A stretch of DNA of 64,000 nt from QNZT01 sp964573205 (GTDB lineage: Bacteria; Campylobacterota; Campylobacteria; Campylobacterales; QNZT01), in NCBI GenBank assembly GCA_964573205.1, contig CAZNIT010000026.1, positions 11,264 through 75,263 of the forward strand, written 5' to 3'. A program made the translations under genes and the position numbers. A model generated the notes under the pieces. It searched no databases, had not been told where the DNA came from, and saw only the letters and a program-made list of their open reading frames with translations. Below are positions 34,948 through 44,529 of the stretch, in pieces. Every line of letters begins with the position of its first letter. Position 1 is the stretch's first letter.

Positions 34948-36410
34948 GTAAACGAAAAAATACTTTCGACGCTATCATTATCGGTACCGGCATAGCCGGA
35001 TTAAACGCGGCCGCATCATTCGGCAAAGATAAAAACGTTCTTCTTATCTGTAAACAAAACTCATGGGATTGCAACACTTTCTATGCACAAGGCGGAGTTG
35101 CCGTAGCCGTTGACGAGGACGATATATCGCTTCATATCAAAGATACGATTGAAGCCGGTGCCGGTCTTTGTGACGAAAAGGCGGTCGAGATTATGTGCCG
35201 TGACGGAAGAGTCGCCATATCCGATCTGATATCAAGAGGTTTTAGATTCGATACGGACGAAAAGGGCAATCTTTTATACACGAAAGAGGCGGCACATTCG
35301 AAAAATCGTATTCTTCATGCCGGAGGCGATGCGACCGGAAGGTATATTCACCACTTCTTAATGCGTGAAAATCCTCATAAACTATTGTACAATTCGATCG
35401 TAACGGATATTTTCATAGAAGACGGATTTTGTCATGGAGTTCGCGTTTTTCATAAAGAAGAGTTTAGAAACTACTACGCAAAAAGTGTTATTATAGCTAG
35501 CGGCGGAGTCGGATCGATTTACGAATATCATACGAATGCAAGCTCGATAAGTGCTGATATGCAGGGACTTTGCATCGAAAAAGGACTCGATCTTCGCGAT
35601 ATGGAGATGATGCAGTTTCATCCGACGGTATTTATTCATAACAGAGGCGCTAGAAAGCAACTTTTAACCGAAGCCTTAAGGGGTGAGGGCGCTCATATAG
35701 TTGATGAAAACGGCAAGCGTTTTTTGTTCGAATACGATAAAAGAGGAGAACTAAGTCCTCGAAGTATGGTAAGTCACGCTATCAATGATTGGAAAAGCAA
35801 AACTTCACTTGAAGTCTATTTGAGTTTTAAAATGTTCGATGAAGAGTTTTTTAAAAACCGTTTTCCAACTATCTATTTTAATCTTAGAGATCTAGGATTT
35901 AATCTTCCATATGACGATGTACCCATCTCTCCCGCGTTTCACTATGCGATGGGCGGAATACAAACCGATATCAACGGCAAAGTTCCGGGCGTCGAAAACC
36001 TCTATGCCGTGGGTGAAGCGGCTTCTACGAGAGTTCACGGGGCAAACAGGCTTGCAAGCAATTCGTTACTCGAGGGGCTTGTGTTTTCAAGAAGAGCCGT
36101 AAACGATATTTTGAAAAAAGATCTCTATTTTCGTATAAAAGAGTTTTCCAGCGAGGAAGAGGTTTTAAAAAAAGAGATCGATAAAGAGCTTAAAAACGAA
36201 CTTAGACACCTTATGTGGGAAGCTGCCGGAATTACCAGAGAGAGAAAAAAACTTCAAAACGCGCTTGAGAAAATCGAGAGTATGTTGAAAAAAGATATAG
36301 GTAAACTTTTAAGACTCAGACTCAATACTTCAAGAAATATCGTAAAAAGTGCGATATACAGAGAAGAGTCGCTCGGTGCGCACTACATTATTAAAAAAGG
36401 AGATACATGA
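34944..36410 (+). CDS. nadB: L-aspartate oxidase NadB
   Basis: A 488-residue flavoenzyme oxidising L-aspartate to iminoaspartate, the first step of de novo NAD synthesis. FAD-binding GTGIAGLNAA at the N-terminus, AQGGVAVAV with the substrate-loop HIKDT, HAGGDATGR, REMEMMQFHP-like (here DMEMMQFHPT), and GVENLYAVGEAASTRVHGANRLASNSLLEG (in pieces), typical of the fumarate-reductase flavoprotein family. Slightly short for NadB (about 530). Upstream coupling to the tiny lipoprotein; overlaps nhaD by four bases. Confidence 0.92.
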   Translation: MSKRKNTFDAIIIGTGIAGLNAAASFGKDKNVLLICKQNSWDCNTFYAQGGVAVAVDEDDISLHIKDTIEAGAGLCDEKAVEIMCRDGRVAISDLISRGFRFDTDEKGNLLYTKEAAHSKNRILHAGGDATGRYIHHFLMRENPHKLLYNSIVTDIFIEDGFCHGVRVFHKEEFRNYYAKSVIIASGGVGSIYEYHTNASSISADMQGLCIEKGLDLRDMEMMQFHPTVFIHNRGARKQLLTEALRGEGAHIVDENGKRFLFEYDKRGELSPRSMVSHAINDWKSKTSLEVYLSFKMFDEEFFKNRFPTIYFNLRDLGFNLPYDDVPISPAFHYAMGGIQTDINGKVPGVENLYAVGEAASTRVHGANRLASNSLLEGLVFSRRAVNDILKKDLYFRIKEFSSEEEVLKKEIDKELKNELRHLMWEAAGITRERKKLQNALEKIESMLKKDIGKLLRLRLNTSRNIVKSAIYREESLGAHYIIKKGDT

Positions 36411-37789
36411 AAATCTTAAGAATTTTACTCTTAATGCTCGCAGTTTCGACACTTGCTTATGCAAGCGGCGGCGGCGATATAGTTGAGACGATGCGCCATA
36501 CATATACGGATACGTGGATAGGAATAGCCTGTTTATTTATATTTATAATCGGTTACTACTTCATAGCGGCCGAAGAGATATATCACATAAACAAAGCGAA
36601 ACCGGCTCTGTTCATCGGTACCTTTATGTTTATGCTGATCGGATTTTATTTCGCTTCCAACGGCTTGGATACCGCACCTTTGCATACGGAGGTGAAACAT
36701 CTGATATTGGAGATTGCGGAGATATTCTTTTTTCTCTTTGTCGCGATGACTTTTATAGAAACTTTGATTGATCGTAGAGTATTTGAACGATTAAAATATA
36801 ATCTTGTTTCAAAAGGTTACAGTTATAAAAAACTTTTTTGGCTGACCGGAGTTTTGGCATTTTTCATTTCACCGATCGCCGACAACATGACTACCGCGTT
36901 AATACTATCGACGGTACTTTTGACGATCGACAAAAAAAATATGTCGTTTTTGGTACCCGGAGCCGTAAATATAGTCGTCGCCGCAAACGCCGGCGGTGCT
37001 TGGAGTCCGTTTGGAGATATTACGACTCTTATGGCATGGCAGGCGCAAAAAGCTCATTTTGTCGATTTCTTATATCTTTTTCCGCCATCCTTCATAGGCT
37101 GGATAATTACGGCGTATCTTTTAAGTCTCAAGCTCCCATCGGGCGAGCCGGATTTTGATCCCTCCACGGAGAAAAAGCCGATTATAAGAAAAGGGGGTCA
37201 CATAACGATCTATCTGGGAGTTCTAACAATCGCATCGGCGGTTTTGGGACATCAATATTTCGGTCTTCCTCCGGCATGGGGTATGATGTTCGGTCTATCT
37301 TTGTTAAAACTTTACTCATATACCGTGAAAAGATCGGGAGAGAAGAGTTTCGATATTTATGCTAGTATGAGACTTGTCGAGAACGATACTCTTTTGTTTT
37401 TCTTCGGTATTCTAGCGGCCGTAGGTGCGTTGCACTTTCTGGGATTCTTGGATTACGTTGTCAAATTATATGAGATAATAGGACCTAGTGCGGCGAATAT
37501 AGGTGTCGGATTTATATCTGCGATAGTTGATAATGTTCCAGTTATGAGTGCGGTACTGAAAGCGAATCCTCCTATGGGTATAGATCAGTGGCTACTTGTC
37601 ACTCTGACCGCCGGAATCGGAGGTAGTCTGATCAGTTTCGGTTCGGCTGCCGGTGTGGGCGTTATGGGAAGAATGAGAGGAATCTATACTTTCGGAGCTC
37701 ATATGAAGCTTGCTTGGACCATCCTTGTGGGTTATGTTGTTTCAATGATAATATGGTATATTCAATTTGAATTATTAGGACTTTATTAA
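36407..37789 (+). CDS. nhaD: NhaD-type Na+/H+ antiporter
   Basis: A 460-residue inner-membrane antiporter of the IT superfamily: possible signal-like first helix followed by about 11-12 TM helices. NhaD signatures: SPIADNMTTALILSTVLLT and NIVVAANAGGAWSPFGDITTLMAW (in pieces), then ISAIVDNVPVMSAV. It exports Na+ in exchange for protons, common in marine bacteria. The gene overlaps nadB by four bases. Confidence 0.9.
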   Translation: MKILRILLLMLAVSTLAYASGGGDIVETMRHTYTDTWIGIACLFIFIIGYYFIAAEEIYHINKAKPALFIGTFMFMLIGFYFASNGLDTAPLHTEVKHLILEIAEIFFFLFVAMTFIETLIDRRVFERLKYNLVSKGYSYKKLFWLTGVLAFFISPIADNMTTALILSTVLLTIDKKNMSFLVPGAVNIVVAANAGGAWSPFGDITTLMAWQAQKAHFVDFLYLFPPSFIGWIITAYLLSLKLPSGEPDFDPSTEKKPIIRKGGHITIYLGVLTIASAVLGHQYFGLPPAWGMMFGLSLLKLYSYTVKRSGEKSFDIYASMRLVENDTLLFFFGILAAVGALHFLGFLDYVVKLYEIIGPSAANIGVGFISAIVDNVPVMSAVLKANPPMGIDQWLLVTLTAGIGGSLISFGSAAGVGVMGRMRGIYTFGAHMKLAWTILVGYVVSMIIWYIQFELLGLY

Positions 37790-37832
37790 CTGGTTTTGGA
37801 AGTGAATACAATATTTATAATTAAGGTGGCAG

Positions 37833-39374
37833 ATGAAAACCGTACCGATCGTCGTTTTGGATTTTGGCTCGCAATATACGCAACTAATAGCTAGAAAACT
37901 TCGTGAAGAGGGGATATATTGCGAAATAGTCCCCTTTAGCGAAGAGATAGAGAAGATAAAAGAGAAAAAACCGAGGGGGATTATCTTAAGCGGCGGTCCC
38001 GCATCCGTTTATGCTGATGAAGCGTACCATCCTGATGCGGAGATTTTTGATCTCGGATTGCCCGTATTGGGAATCTGTTACGGTATGCAGTTGATCACTC
38101 AGCATTTCGGCGGAGTCGTTATAGCGGCGGATCATCATGAGTATGGTAAGGCGAAACTTATGATCGAAAATAAAGAGTCGCCGATTTTCAAAGATATAGA
38201 GGACGGCTCAATTGTCTGGATGAGTCATGGAGATCGTGTCGATATGCTTCCTGACGAATTTGAGATGATAGGTTATAGCGACAATTCTCCGTATGCCGCA
38301 ATAGCGAACGAAAAAAAGGGGATCTACGCTTTTCAGTTTCATCCGGAAGTCCATCACACGAAAGAGGGGACGAAACTTCTTAAAAATTTCGCAAAACATA
38401 TATGCGAAATCGAAAGCACTTGGAATATGGGTTCGTTCGCAAAAGAGAAGATTAACGCCATTCGCGAAAAGGTCGGAGATAAAAAGGTTCTTTGCGGTGT
38501 CAGCGGCGGTGTTGACAGCTCGGTAGTGGCGACTTTACTGTATGAGGCGATAGGCGATCAACTCGTTCCGATTTTTGTCGATCAGGGGCTTCTAAGAGCT
38601 GGCGAGAGAGAGCAGGTTGAGGCAATGTTCAAGCAGCGTGTGGGAATCGATTTGATTACCGTTGACGCTACCGACGAGTTTTTGGATAATTTAAAAGGTG
38701 TGAGTGATCCAGAAGAGAAAAGAAAAATAATAGGTGAAACATTTATAAGGGTTTTTGATAGAGAAGCAAAAAGACACGAAGGTATTGAGTTTTTGGCACA
38801 AGGAACTCTATATACGGATGTTATAGAGTCCGTTTGTGTAAAAGGTCCTTCAAAAACCATCAAGTCTCATCATAATGTAGGAGGACTTCCTGAGTGGATG
38901 ACTTTTGAGCTTATAGAACCTCTTCGTGAAATTTTTAAAGATGAAGTGAGAAAACTGGGACTTGAGCTCGGTCTTCCTAAAGATATGCTCGGGCGTCATC
39001 CGTTTCCGGGTCCCGGTCTTGCTATTCGTATTATGGGTGAAGTTACGCCGAATGAATTAAGACTTCTAAGAGAGTCGGATACGATCATGCAAGAGGAGCT
39101 TAAAGCTTGGGGCTATTACGATAAAGTATGGCAGGCGTTTACGGTAGTTTTAAATGTAAAAAGTGTAGGCGTGATGGGAGACAACAGAACATACGACAAT
39201 ACGGTCTGTGTTAGGATGGTAGAGTCCGTTGACGGAATGACCGCCACTTTCGCGCATATTCCTCATGATCTTTTAGAGAGTATCAGTACTAGAATAATAA
39301 ACGAAGTTGATGGCATTAACAGAGTGGTTTACGATATAACTTCAAAACCTCCGGGAACGATAGAGTGGGAGTAG
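37833..39374 (+). CDS. guaA: GMP synthase (glutamine-hydrolysing)
   Basis: A 513-residue two-domain enzyme converting XMP to GMP. N-terminal class I glutamine amidotransferase (VLDFGSQYTQLIARKLRE; nucleophile in GICYGMQ; FQFHPEVHHT), then ATP-pyrophosphatase (GVSGGVDSSVVATLL) and the dimerisation domain ending KPPGTIEWE. RBS AAGGTGG. Full length. Confidence 0.97.
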   Translation: MKTVPIVVLDFGSQYTQLIARKLREEGIYCEIVPFSEEIEKIKEKKPRGIILSGGPASVYADEAYHPDAEIFDLGLPVLGICYGMQLITQHFGGVVIAADHHEYGKAKLMIENKESPIFKDIEDGSIVWMSHGDRVDMLPDEFEMIGYSDNSPYAAIANEKKGIYAFQFHPEVHHTKEGTKLLKNFAKHICEIESTWNMGSFAKEKINAIREKVGDKKVLCGVSGGVDSSVVATLLYEAIGDQLVPIFVDQGLLRAGEREQVEAMFKQRVGIDLITVDATDEFLDNLKGVSDPEEKRKIIGETFIRVFDREAKRHEGIEFLAQGTLYTDVIESVCVKGPSKTIKSHHNVGGLPEWMTFELIEPLREIFKDEVRKLGLELGLPKDMLGRHPFPGPGLAIRIMGEVTPNELRLLRESDTIMQEELKAWGYYDKVWQAFTVVLNVKSVGVMGDNRTYDNTVCVRMVESVDGMTATFAHIPHDLLESISTRIINEVDGINRVVYDITSKPPGTIEWE

Positions 39375-39378
39375 TAAA

Positions 39379-40302
39379 ATGATTAGAGATTTTTTTAAAA
39401 TTTTTATTTTAGTCGCTATTATGTTCGCATCATCATACGGTGGCGGATCAGAGGGTAAATTTGAGACATTTTATGAAAAAACGCTCAAACCCTCTTTTGA
39501 AAGGCTAAAACCTCTTCAGGATTTCGCTAAAAAACGTCAAAACGTTTATATAGCCTCGGGTGTCGTCGCGATCGTGGTGTTTGCGCTTTTTGTCAAATAT
39601 TTCAAACTTTTAGGCGCGGTTGTAGCTCTTCTAATGATTGCCGGCGGCGTATATTATTTAAAGTCGATAGAATCGGCGGTAAATCCGTATAAAAAGGCTT
39701 TTTATGAAAAGATAGTTTCAAAAATAGGAGATTTTTGTTGCGGATACGAATATATAAACGATTCTATCACTCAAGAAGAGATAATCGGTTCGAAACTTTT
39801 TTCTCCGAAAATAAAAGATTATAAAAGTGACGGAATCTATCTCAAAGAGGGAGTTAAATTCGGTTATGCGAATATAGATTTCGATACGAACGAGGATGAA
39901 TCGGTGGAGAGATTTGCGGAGAATGTTTTTAAAGGTTTCGTAATCGTGATCAATCAAAAAAACGACGAGAACGGAGTTATCGTATCGCAGAGCTTTAAAG
40001 AGAGAGTTGCGGATATAGATCCCGAATTCAACGCATTTTTCTCTCCTTTGCCAAGAGGGGATAAAAAAGCCGGTTTTGAAATATACGGTAAAATAGACAG
40101 CAGTAAGATACCGCATCTTCATATGCTCTCTTATAGAGAAATCGCTCTGGCTTTCACGAAAGAGAAGACTTATATTTATTACTATTACGCAGTAAATCCT
40201 TTGAGTGCTTCCGTATATGAAGATTTTTCTCTAAAAGATGCCAAATCTATCGAATCGACGTTTAAGGAGATCGATTCGCTTGTTGAAATCGTAAAGAAAT
40301 GA
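39379..40302 (+). CDS. DUF3137-like membrane protein
   Basis: A 307-residue protein: a signal-like N-terminus, two adjacent TM helices at about 53-68 and 71-90 (VYIASGVVAIVVFALFV; LGAVVALLMIAGGVYYL), then a soluble domain with SKLFSPKIKDYKSDGIYLKE and FKGFVIVINQ, a layout I associate with DUF3137 proteins. The function is unknown. It lies four bases after guaA and overlaps hemD by four bases, so it is co-transcribed with two biosynthetic genes. Confidence 0.6.
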   Translation: MIRDFFKIFILVAIMFASSYGGGSEGKFETFYEKTLKPSFERLKPLQDFAKKRQNVYIASGVVAIVVFALFVKYFKLLGAVVALLMIAGGVYYLKSIESAVNPYKKAFYEKIVSKIGDFCCGYEYINDSITQEEIIGSKLFSPKIKDYKSDGIYLKEGVKFGYANIDFDTNEDESVERFAENVFKGFVIVINQKNDENGVIVSQSFKERVADIDPEFNAFFSPLPRGDKKAGFEIYGKIDSSKIPHLHMLSYREIALAFTKEKTYIYYYYAVNPLSASVYEDFSLKDAKSIESTFKEIDSLVEIVKK

Positions 40303-40952
40303 GTGAGATTTATATTTTAAGCGAAAAACGGTTCAAAGGTGCCAAAAATCTTCCCGTTATCGTTTTCGACTATTATGACGAAAAAGTCGATTTGTCGCCT
40401 TATGATGCTCTGATTTTCACTTCCAAAAACGGTGTTTTAGCTCTTGATAGAGTCTCCTCCGACTGGAGAAAGTATCCTGTTTTCTCGATCGGTAGCGCAA
40501 CGAGCGAAACGGTAAGAGAGCTCGGCGGTAAGGTTGTTTACGAGGCTAGAAGCTCTTACGGCGACAATTTCGCACAAGAGATAAAAAGAGAGCTTAAAAA
40601 TAGAAGAGTTCTTTTTATACGAGCTAAAGTCGTCACATCTTCGTTGAATTTTATATTAAGAGAATCCGGTGTTATTCTGGATGAGAAGATCCTTTATGAA
40701 ACCGTATGTAACGATTGTAAAAAACTCAAACAACCTCCTTTGGGCTCATATATAATTTTCTCTTCGCCGTCCACGATTTCTTGTTTCTTTAAATGTTTTG
40801 AATGGCAAGCAAGCTATACGGCCGTGGTTATCGGCGAGAAAACGGCTTCGTTTATGCCTAAAAGTTTAGAATATGTTTTGTCGAAAAAGCAGACGATCTC
40901 TTCATGTATAGCCTTGGCTAAAGAAAATATTACTAAAAAACGTAAAAAATAA
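40299..40952 (+). CDS. hemD: Uroporphyrinogen-III synthase
   Basis: A 217-residue bilobed protein that cyclises hydroxymethylbilane to uroporphyrinogen III, the branch point feeding heme, siroheme and heme d1. Signatures are weak in this family, but IFTSKNGVLALDRV near the start, VFSIGSATSETVRELGG, and IIFSSPSTISCFFK in the second lobe are typical. Relevant here because the window encodes siroheme- and heme d1-dependent nitrite reductases. ATGA overlap with the preceding gene. Confidence 0.85.
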   Translation: MSEIYILSEKRFKGAKNLPVIVFDYYDEKVDLSPYDALIFTSKNGVLALDRVSSDWRKYPVFSIGSATSETVRELGGKVVYEARSSYGDNFAQEIKRELKNRRVLFIRAKVVTSSLNFILRESGVILDEKILYETVCNDCKKLKQPPLGSYIIFSSPSTISCFFKCFEWQASYTAVVIGEKTASFMPKSLEYVLSKKQTISSCIALAKENITKKRKK

Positions 40953-41051
40953 ACCTTTTTTTTAGCTTTTAATCTTTTATTAATATAAATATCTATAAAA
41001 TACAAAAGTTTAATATATTTAATAATATAAAGATTGGAGTTAAATAATTTT

Positions 41052-41387
41052 ATGGAATCGACACAAAGCATATTTGTCAAGGCGCTTGAAAACGATAAAT
41101 ATAGTGAGGCGACTCAGCTTTATTTGGCAAAATGGCAAAAACGTAGTAAAACGGACGAACGAGAAGAAAACGTATATAAAGGTTTTGTAAACGCCGCAGC
41201 GACTTTCGATCTGATAATGAAAGGTAAATACAAAGCCGCAAAAAGAGTCTGGCGAATATATGAAAAGTACAGACCTTTGATAAATGAAGATATGGAACAT
41301 TACAGATATTTACAAAAAGCCGACAAAGTGCTTCTTAGATTAAAAAGAAAATATAAAAAAGTTTTCGATACCGAAAAATATAAATAA
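41052..41387 (+). CDS. Conserved hypothetical basic helical protein
   Basis: A 111-residue soluble, Lys/Arg-rich, helical protein (ESTQSIFVKALENDKYSEA; FDLIMKGKYKAAKRVWRIYEKY). The alternation of short amphipathic helices with Ala/Tyr pairs suggests TPR-like hairpins. I chose the ATG; an in-frame TTG 18 bases upstream overlaps the GGAG that serves as RBS. It precedes yebC, which has its own promoter. The family is not recognised. Confidence 0.55.
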   Translation: MESTQSIFVKALENDKYSEATQLYLAKWQKRSKTDEREENVYKGFVNAAATFDLIMKGKYKAAKRVWRIYEKYRPLINEDMEHYRYLQKADKVLLRLKRKYKKVFDTEKYK

Positions 41388-41400
41388 ATCCAACTATTTT

Positions 41401-41409
41401 TGATATAAT
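41401..41409 (+). promoter_or_regulatory. Extended -10 promoter of yebC
   Basis: TGA-TATAAT, a consensus extended -10, 27 bases ahead of the start codon, leaving about 20 bases of leader with AGGAAGG as the RBS. Confidence 0.6.
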
Positions 41410-41436
41410 TCAACCAAAAAATAGGAAGGTTGAATT

Positions 41437-42147
41437 ATGGGAAGAGCTTTCGAATATAGAAGAGCTGCAAAAGAGAAACGCTGGGATAAGATGTCGAAAA
41501 TCTTTCCCCGTCTCGCAAAATCTATTACTATGGCCGCTAAAGAGGGCGGCGGTGATCCCGATATGAATCCCAAACTTCGAGCCGCTATCCAAAACGCCAA
41601 AGCTCAAAATATGCCGAAAGAAAATATCGAATCGGCAATCAAGAGAGCTCTTGGAAAAGATGCCGATCAAATTCAAGAGGTTCATTATGAAGGCAAGGGA
41701 CCTCACGGTGCTCTTATCATCGTAGAATGTGCAACCGACAACAATACAAGAACGGTCGCCAATATCAAATCTTATTTTAATAAAAACGGCGGTGAACCTT
41801 TGAACAAAGGTTCACTCGATTTTATGTTTACTAGAAAAAGCGTTATCGAGTTTGATGAGAAAGAGGGAATGGATCTTGAGGAGATCGAGCTTGAACTTAT
41901 AGACGCCGGACTTGAAGAGATGGAGGTTGAAGAGGGTGTCGTAACCCTTTATGCCCCGTTTGGAAGTTTCGGAGCACTCAATAAAGCGGTCGAAGATCTC
42001 GGTATAGAAGTGAAGAAAGCTTCTCTCAAATATATACCCAACTCTCCCGTCTCTTTTAGTGAAGAGCAGTTAAGCGATATAGAGAAGCTAATAGACAAAA
42101 TTGAAGAGGATGACGACGTTCAGGCAGTCTATACGAACATAGAGTGA
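41437..42147 (+). CDS. yebC: YebC/PmpR (TACO1) family protein
   Basis: A 236-residue protein starting MGRAFEYRRAAKEKRWDKMSK and containing GGGDPDMNPKLRAAIQNAKAQNMPKENIESAIKR (in pieces), the family hallmark. Such proteins were annotated as transcription regulators, but recent work on the family points to relief of ribosome stalling at proline-rich sequences. Full length. Followed by a hairpin shared with the convergent gene. Confidence 0.95.
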   Translation: MGRAFEYRRAAKEKRWDKMSKIFPRLAKSITMAAKEGGGDPDMNPKLRAAIQNAKAQNMPKENIESAIKRALGKDADQIQEVHYEGKGPHGALIIVECATDNNTRTVANIKSYFNKNGGEPLNKGSLDFMFTRKSVIEFDEKEGMDLEEIELELIDAGLEEMEVEEGVVTLYAPFGSFGALNKAVEDLGIEVKKASLKYIPNSPVSFSEEQLSDIEKLIDKIEEDDDVQAVYTNIE

Positions 42148-42156
42148 TATATAAAG

Positions 42157-42191
42157 ATCCTTCCTCTCTTATCTTTCGAAAGAAGAAGGAT
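42157..42191. terminator. Hairpin between convergent yebC and the exported protein gene
   Basis: ATCCTTC (42157-42163) pairs with GAAGGAT (42185-42191), with CTTTCGAAAG able to form an inner stem. T-rich sequence flanks both sides, so it may terminate transcripts from either direction. Confidence 0.5.
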
Positions 42192-42205
42192 GTAAAATAC
42201 TCTAT

Positions 42206-42556
42206 CTATTTATAGGGTATGACTCTGACGTTTAATTTTATATCTTCCAAATTTATGTCAACTTTCTCTTTTAGCGGAATTTTCGCTTTTTGTTTGTGAA
42301 ACTTTCCGTTTAGAGTAAGATTCGTATAAAGAGTTACGATACCGTTTTTCTCTTCATCTACCTGCATAAGTAGTTCATAGCTGTTTTTTCCAACTTTAGC
42401 TTCCGCTGATCCGGCCTGTTTGAAAGGTGCTATGATCGACGGCGAATCTATCACCTTTTTATTTTTGATAATCTGTGTCTCTATCATATAAGAGTTTGCG
42501 GCAAAAAGGATCGTAGCACTTGCAGTCGATAAAAGTGCGAATAAAATTTTTTTCAT
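42206..42556 (-). CDS. Small periplasmic protein, unknown
   Basis: A 116-residue protein with a signal peptide (MKKILFALLSTASATILFA, cleaved after AANS) and a beta-rich mature part (SYMIETQIIKNKKVID, KVDINLEDIKLNVRVIPYK) of alternating hydrophobic residues; a single-domain beta-sandwich is likely. It resembles small periplasmic proteins of pilin-independent export but no family is recognised. It lies 62 bases downstream of nirA on the same strand, so it could be read through from the nitrate operon, but it has its own RBS (GGAGG). Confidence 0.5.
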   Translation of the reverse strand: MKKILFALLSTASATILFAANSYMIETQIIKNKKVIDSPSIIAPFKQAGSAEAKVGKNSYELLMQVDEEKNGIVTLYTNLTLNGKFHKQKAKIPLKEKVDINLEDIKLNVRVIPYK

Positions 42557-42618
42557 AAATTACCTCCGAAAAAATAAAATGTTATGATATATTTTTAAAA
42601 CAAACGGATAGTTAACGG

Positions 42619-44529
42619 TTAAAATATATTCAACTCAATTAGGAGTTCGGAAAAAACTTTTGCCCTAGTTTTATCGTTTTTAAGCATTTTCTCGACTACT
42701 TGTGAAAGTTTATGGTCTAAAACTCCTTTTAAGGATATCCTCTTTTTAGAATCTTTCGGAGAAAAATCGACAACAAGCTTGTATGGACTCTCATTAAAAA
42801 TAGACCTATAAATTTTTTCGCCGAAATCAAATATCTCAAAAGCTTCGACGGATTTAGTTTTCGGTTTTGAGCTTAGTTTGATCTTCATTTGGGTTTTTTT
42901 ACAGACATATTGCGCATAGTAGTTAAAACTCATCATAAAAGCCAAAGCGCCGGCCGAGTAATTTGATAAAACTCTTGAGTGAAAATGTTCGAAACTTTCG
43001 TTTTTGGTTTTCAGCATCCGGTACTGTTCTATCAACATCTCTAAAAATAGATGAGTATATTTAAGCGGAATCGCCTTTAAGATTGTTTTCGCCTCTTTAC
43101 TCTCGTTTAGCATCTTTCCGCCAAGAAGTATATCGACTCCGGGTACGCTTTTTGAATCGATTTTCGCCTTACATCCTAAAAGACCTATATCGCCCATCTG
43201 ATGAATTCCGCATCCCTTTACGCAAGCCGACCAGTAGATTCTTATCTTCGCATCTTTCATATCAAATCTCTTTCCAAGATACTCGCTCACATAAATCGCA
43301 TCCGATTTGCCTTTGATAACGCCGAACGAGCAGGTATCGCTACCCGCGCATGAGATTAAATGATTGAAAAAGGGAGTGTTTATATTTTTATATCTTTCAA
43401 AAAGCTTCTCTTTTAAAACCGAATTTATATCCTCTTTTTCTATTCCCGTTATATAGAGATTTTGATCGATGCTCAGTCTGATATCTTTACCGTATCTTTT
43501 GGCTATATTTGAAGCTTCACTCATAGAATCTGCGTCGAAAATTCCGGCGGGTATGTTTACATGTAGTGCGAATTTAGCGTTTTTTTGCATGATCTTTCCA
43601 TATATACCCTCATGGTGATCTAGCTGCACCAAGGACTCTCCCGCCGTCTCGTACTCAAAGCCGCTTTGCTCTTTTACGGCATCTGTCAATGTTTTCATTC
43701 CGACGGCTTCGATAAAAAAGTGCAGACGATTTTTGTTTCTGTTATCTTTGAAACCGTATTCTTTAAAGATATTTATAAGAGTCTCGTAAAACGACAAAAC
43801 CTCTTTTTCGTCTTTTAAAAATATATCCGCGTTTTTCGCGATCGCGCCCACACGGCCGCCCAAATAGACATTGTAACCGTAAATTCCCTCTTTTTGAGCC
43901 AGACCGAAGCAGCAGTCATGAGCGAAAAGATTACATCTGTTGGCGAAACTGCCGGAGATGGAAGTGTTGAACTTTCTAGGAAGCGTTCCCGTCCATTCGT
44001 CCTTTTTTAAAAATATCTCCTGCATTTTCAAAAGCAGGGGATAGCTATCTATGACGCTATCGAAACTAAGTCCCTCGAGCGGATCGCAGACGATATTTCT
44101 AAGATTGTCCATACCCGTTTGATGTGTGGTTATTCCTACACTCTCAAGCTCTTCCAAGACAAAAGGTATATCTTCGATTTTAAGATATCTAAGCTCAATC
44201 TGCATACGGGTTGTGATATCTATATGGCTGTTGCCGAATTTTTTGGCAACTTCGCCGATTTTTGCCGCTTGTGCGGGATCCAATACTCCGCCCGGGATTC
44301 TGACACGAAGCATAAAGTGGTTTTTGCCGTTTGGCTTTTCTTTGTCGAATACACCCAAATATTTAAAAAGTACCGCTTTATCCTCTTTTTGTATTGAGTC
44401 GTATCCCTTTTTTGCACACTCTTTGAGTCGAAGAAGTGCATCTTTTGGAGTGTAAAGCTCTTTTATTTTCTGCGTTTTATTGATTCTTGAATTTCTTGAT
44501 TCACTTATGGTTTTAATTTTCCGTATCAT
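42619..44529 (-). CDS. nirA: Siroheme [4Fe-4S] nitrite reductase, ferredoxin type
   Basis: A 636-residue enzyme of the nitrite/sulfite reductase family that makes ammonia from nitrite by six-electron reduction. Two ferredoxin-like repeats are visible (FMLRVRIPGGVLD; FALHVNIPAGIFD) with the siroheme/cluster ligands C-x5-C in SCAGSDTCSFG and C-x3-C in SACVKGCG. NirA rather than sulfite reductase is inferred from the nasA/narK context. It is longer than usual NirA (about 510-560): a C-terminal extension of roughly 90 residues has no obvious motif. I chose the first ATG; an in-frame TTG 36 bases upstream would overlap nasA more deeply. Confidence 0.8.
   Translation of the reverse strand: MIRKIKTISESRNSRINKTQKIKELYTPKDALLRLKECAKKGYDSIQKEDKAVLFKYLGVFDKEKPNGKNHFMLRVRIPGGVLDPAQAAKIGEVAKKFGNSHIDITTRMQIELRYLKIEDIPFVLEELESVGITTHQTGMDNLRNIVCDPLEGLSFDSVIDSYPLLLKMQEIFLKKDEWTGTLPRKFNTSISGSFANRCNLFAHDCCFGLAQKEGIYGYNVYLGGRVGAIAKNADIFLKDEKEVLSFYETLINIFKEYGFKDNRNKNRLHFFIEAVGMKTLTDAVKEQSGFEYETAGESLVQLDHHEGIYGKIMQKNAKFALHVNIPAGIFDADSMSEASNIAKRYGKDIRLSIDQNLYITGIEKEDINSVLKEKLFERYKNINTPFFNHLISCAGSDTCSFGVIKGKSDAIYVSEYLGKRFDMKDAKIRIYWSACVKGCGIHQMGDIGLLGCKAKIDSKSVPGVDILLGGKMLNESKEAKTILKAIPLKYTHLFLEMLIEQYRMLKTKNESFEHFHSRVLSNYSAGALAFMMSFNYYAQYVCKKTQMKIKLSSKPKTKSVEAFEIFDFGEKIYRSIFNESPYKLVVDFSPKDSKKRISLKGVLDHKLSQVVEKMLKNDKTRAKVFSELLIELNIF

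Noticed and set aside
42619..44529. Sulfite reductase instead of nitrite reductase
   Set aside because: Motifs fit both, but the operon with narK and nasA and the lack of sulfur-assimilation genes favour nitrite.
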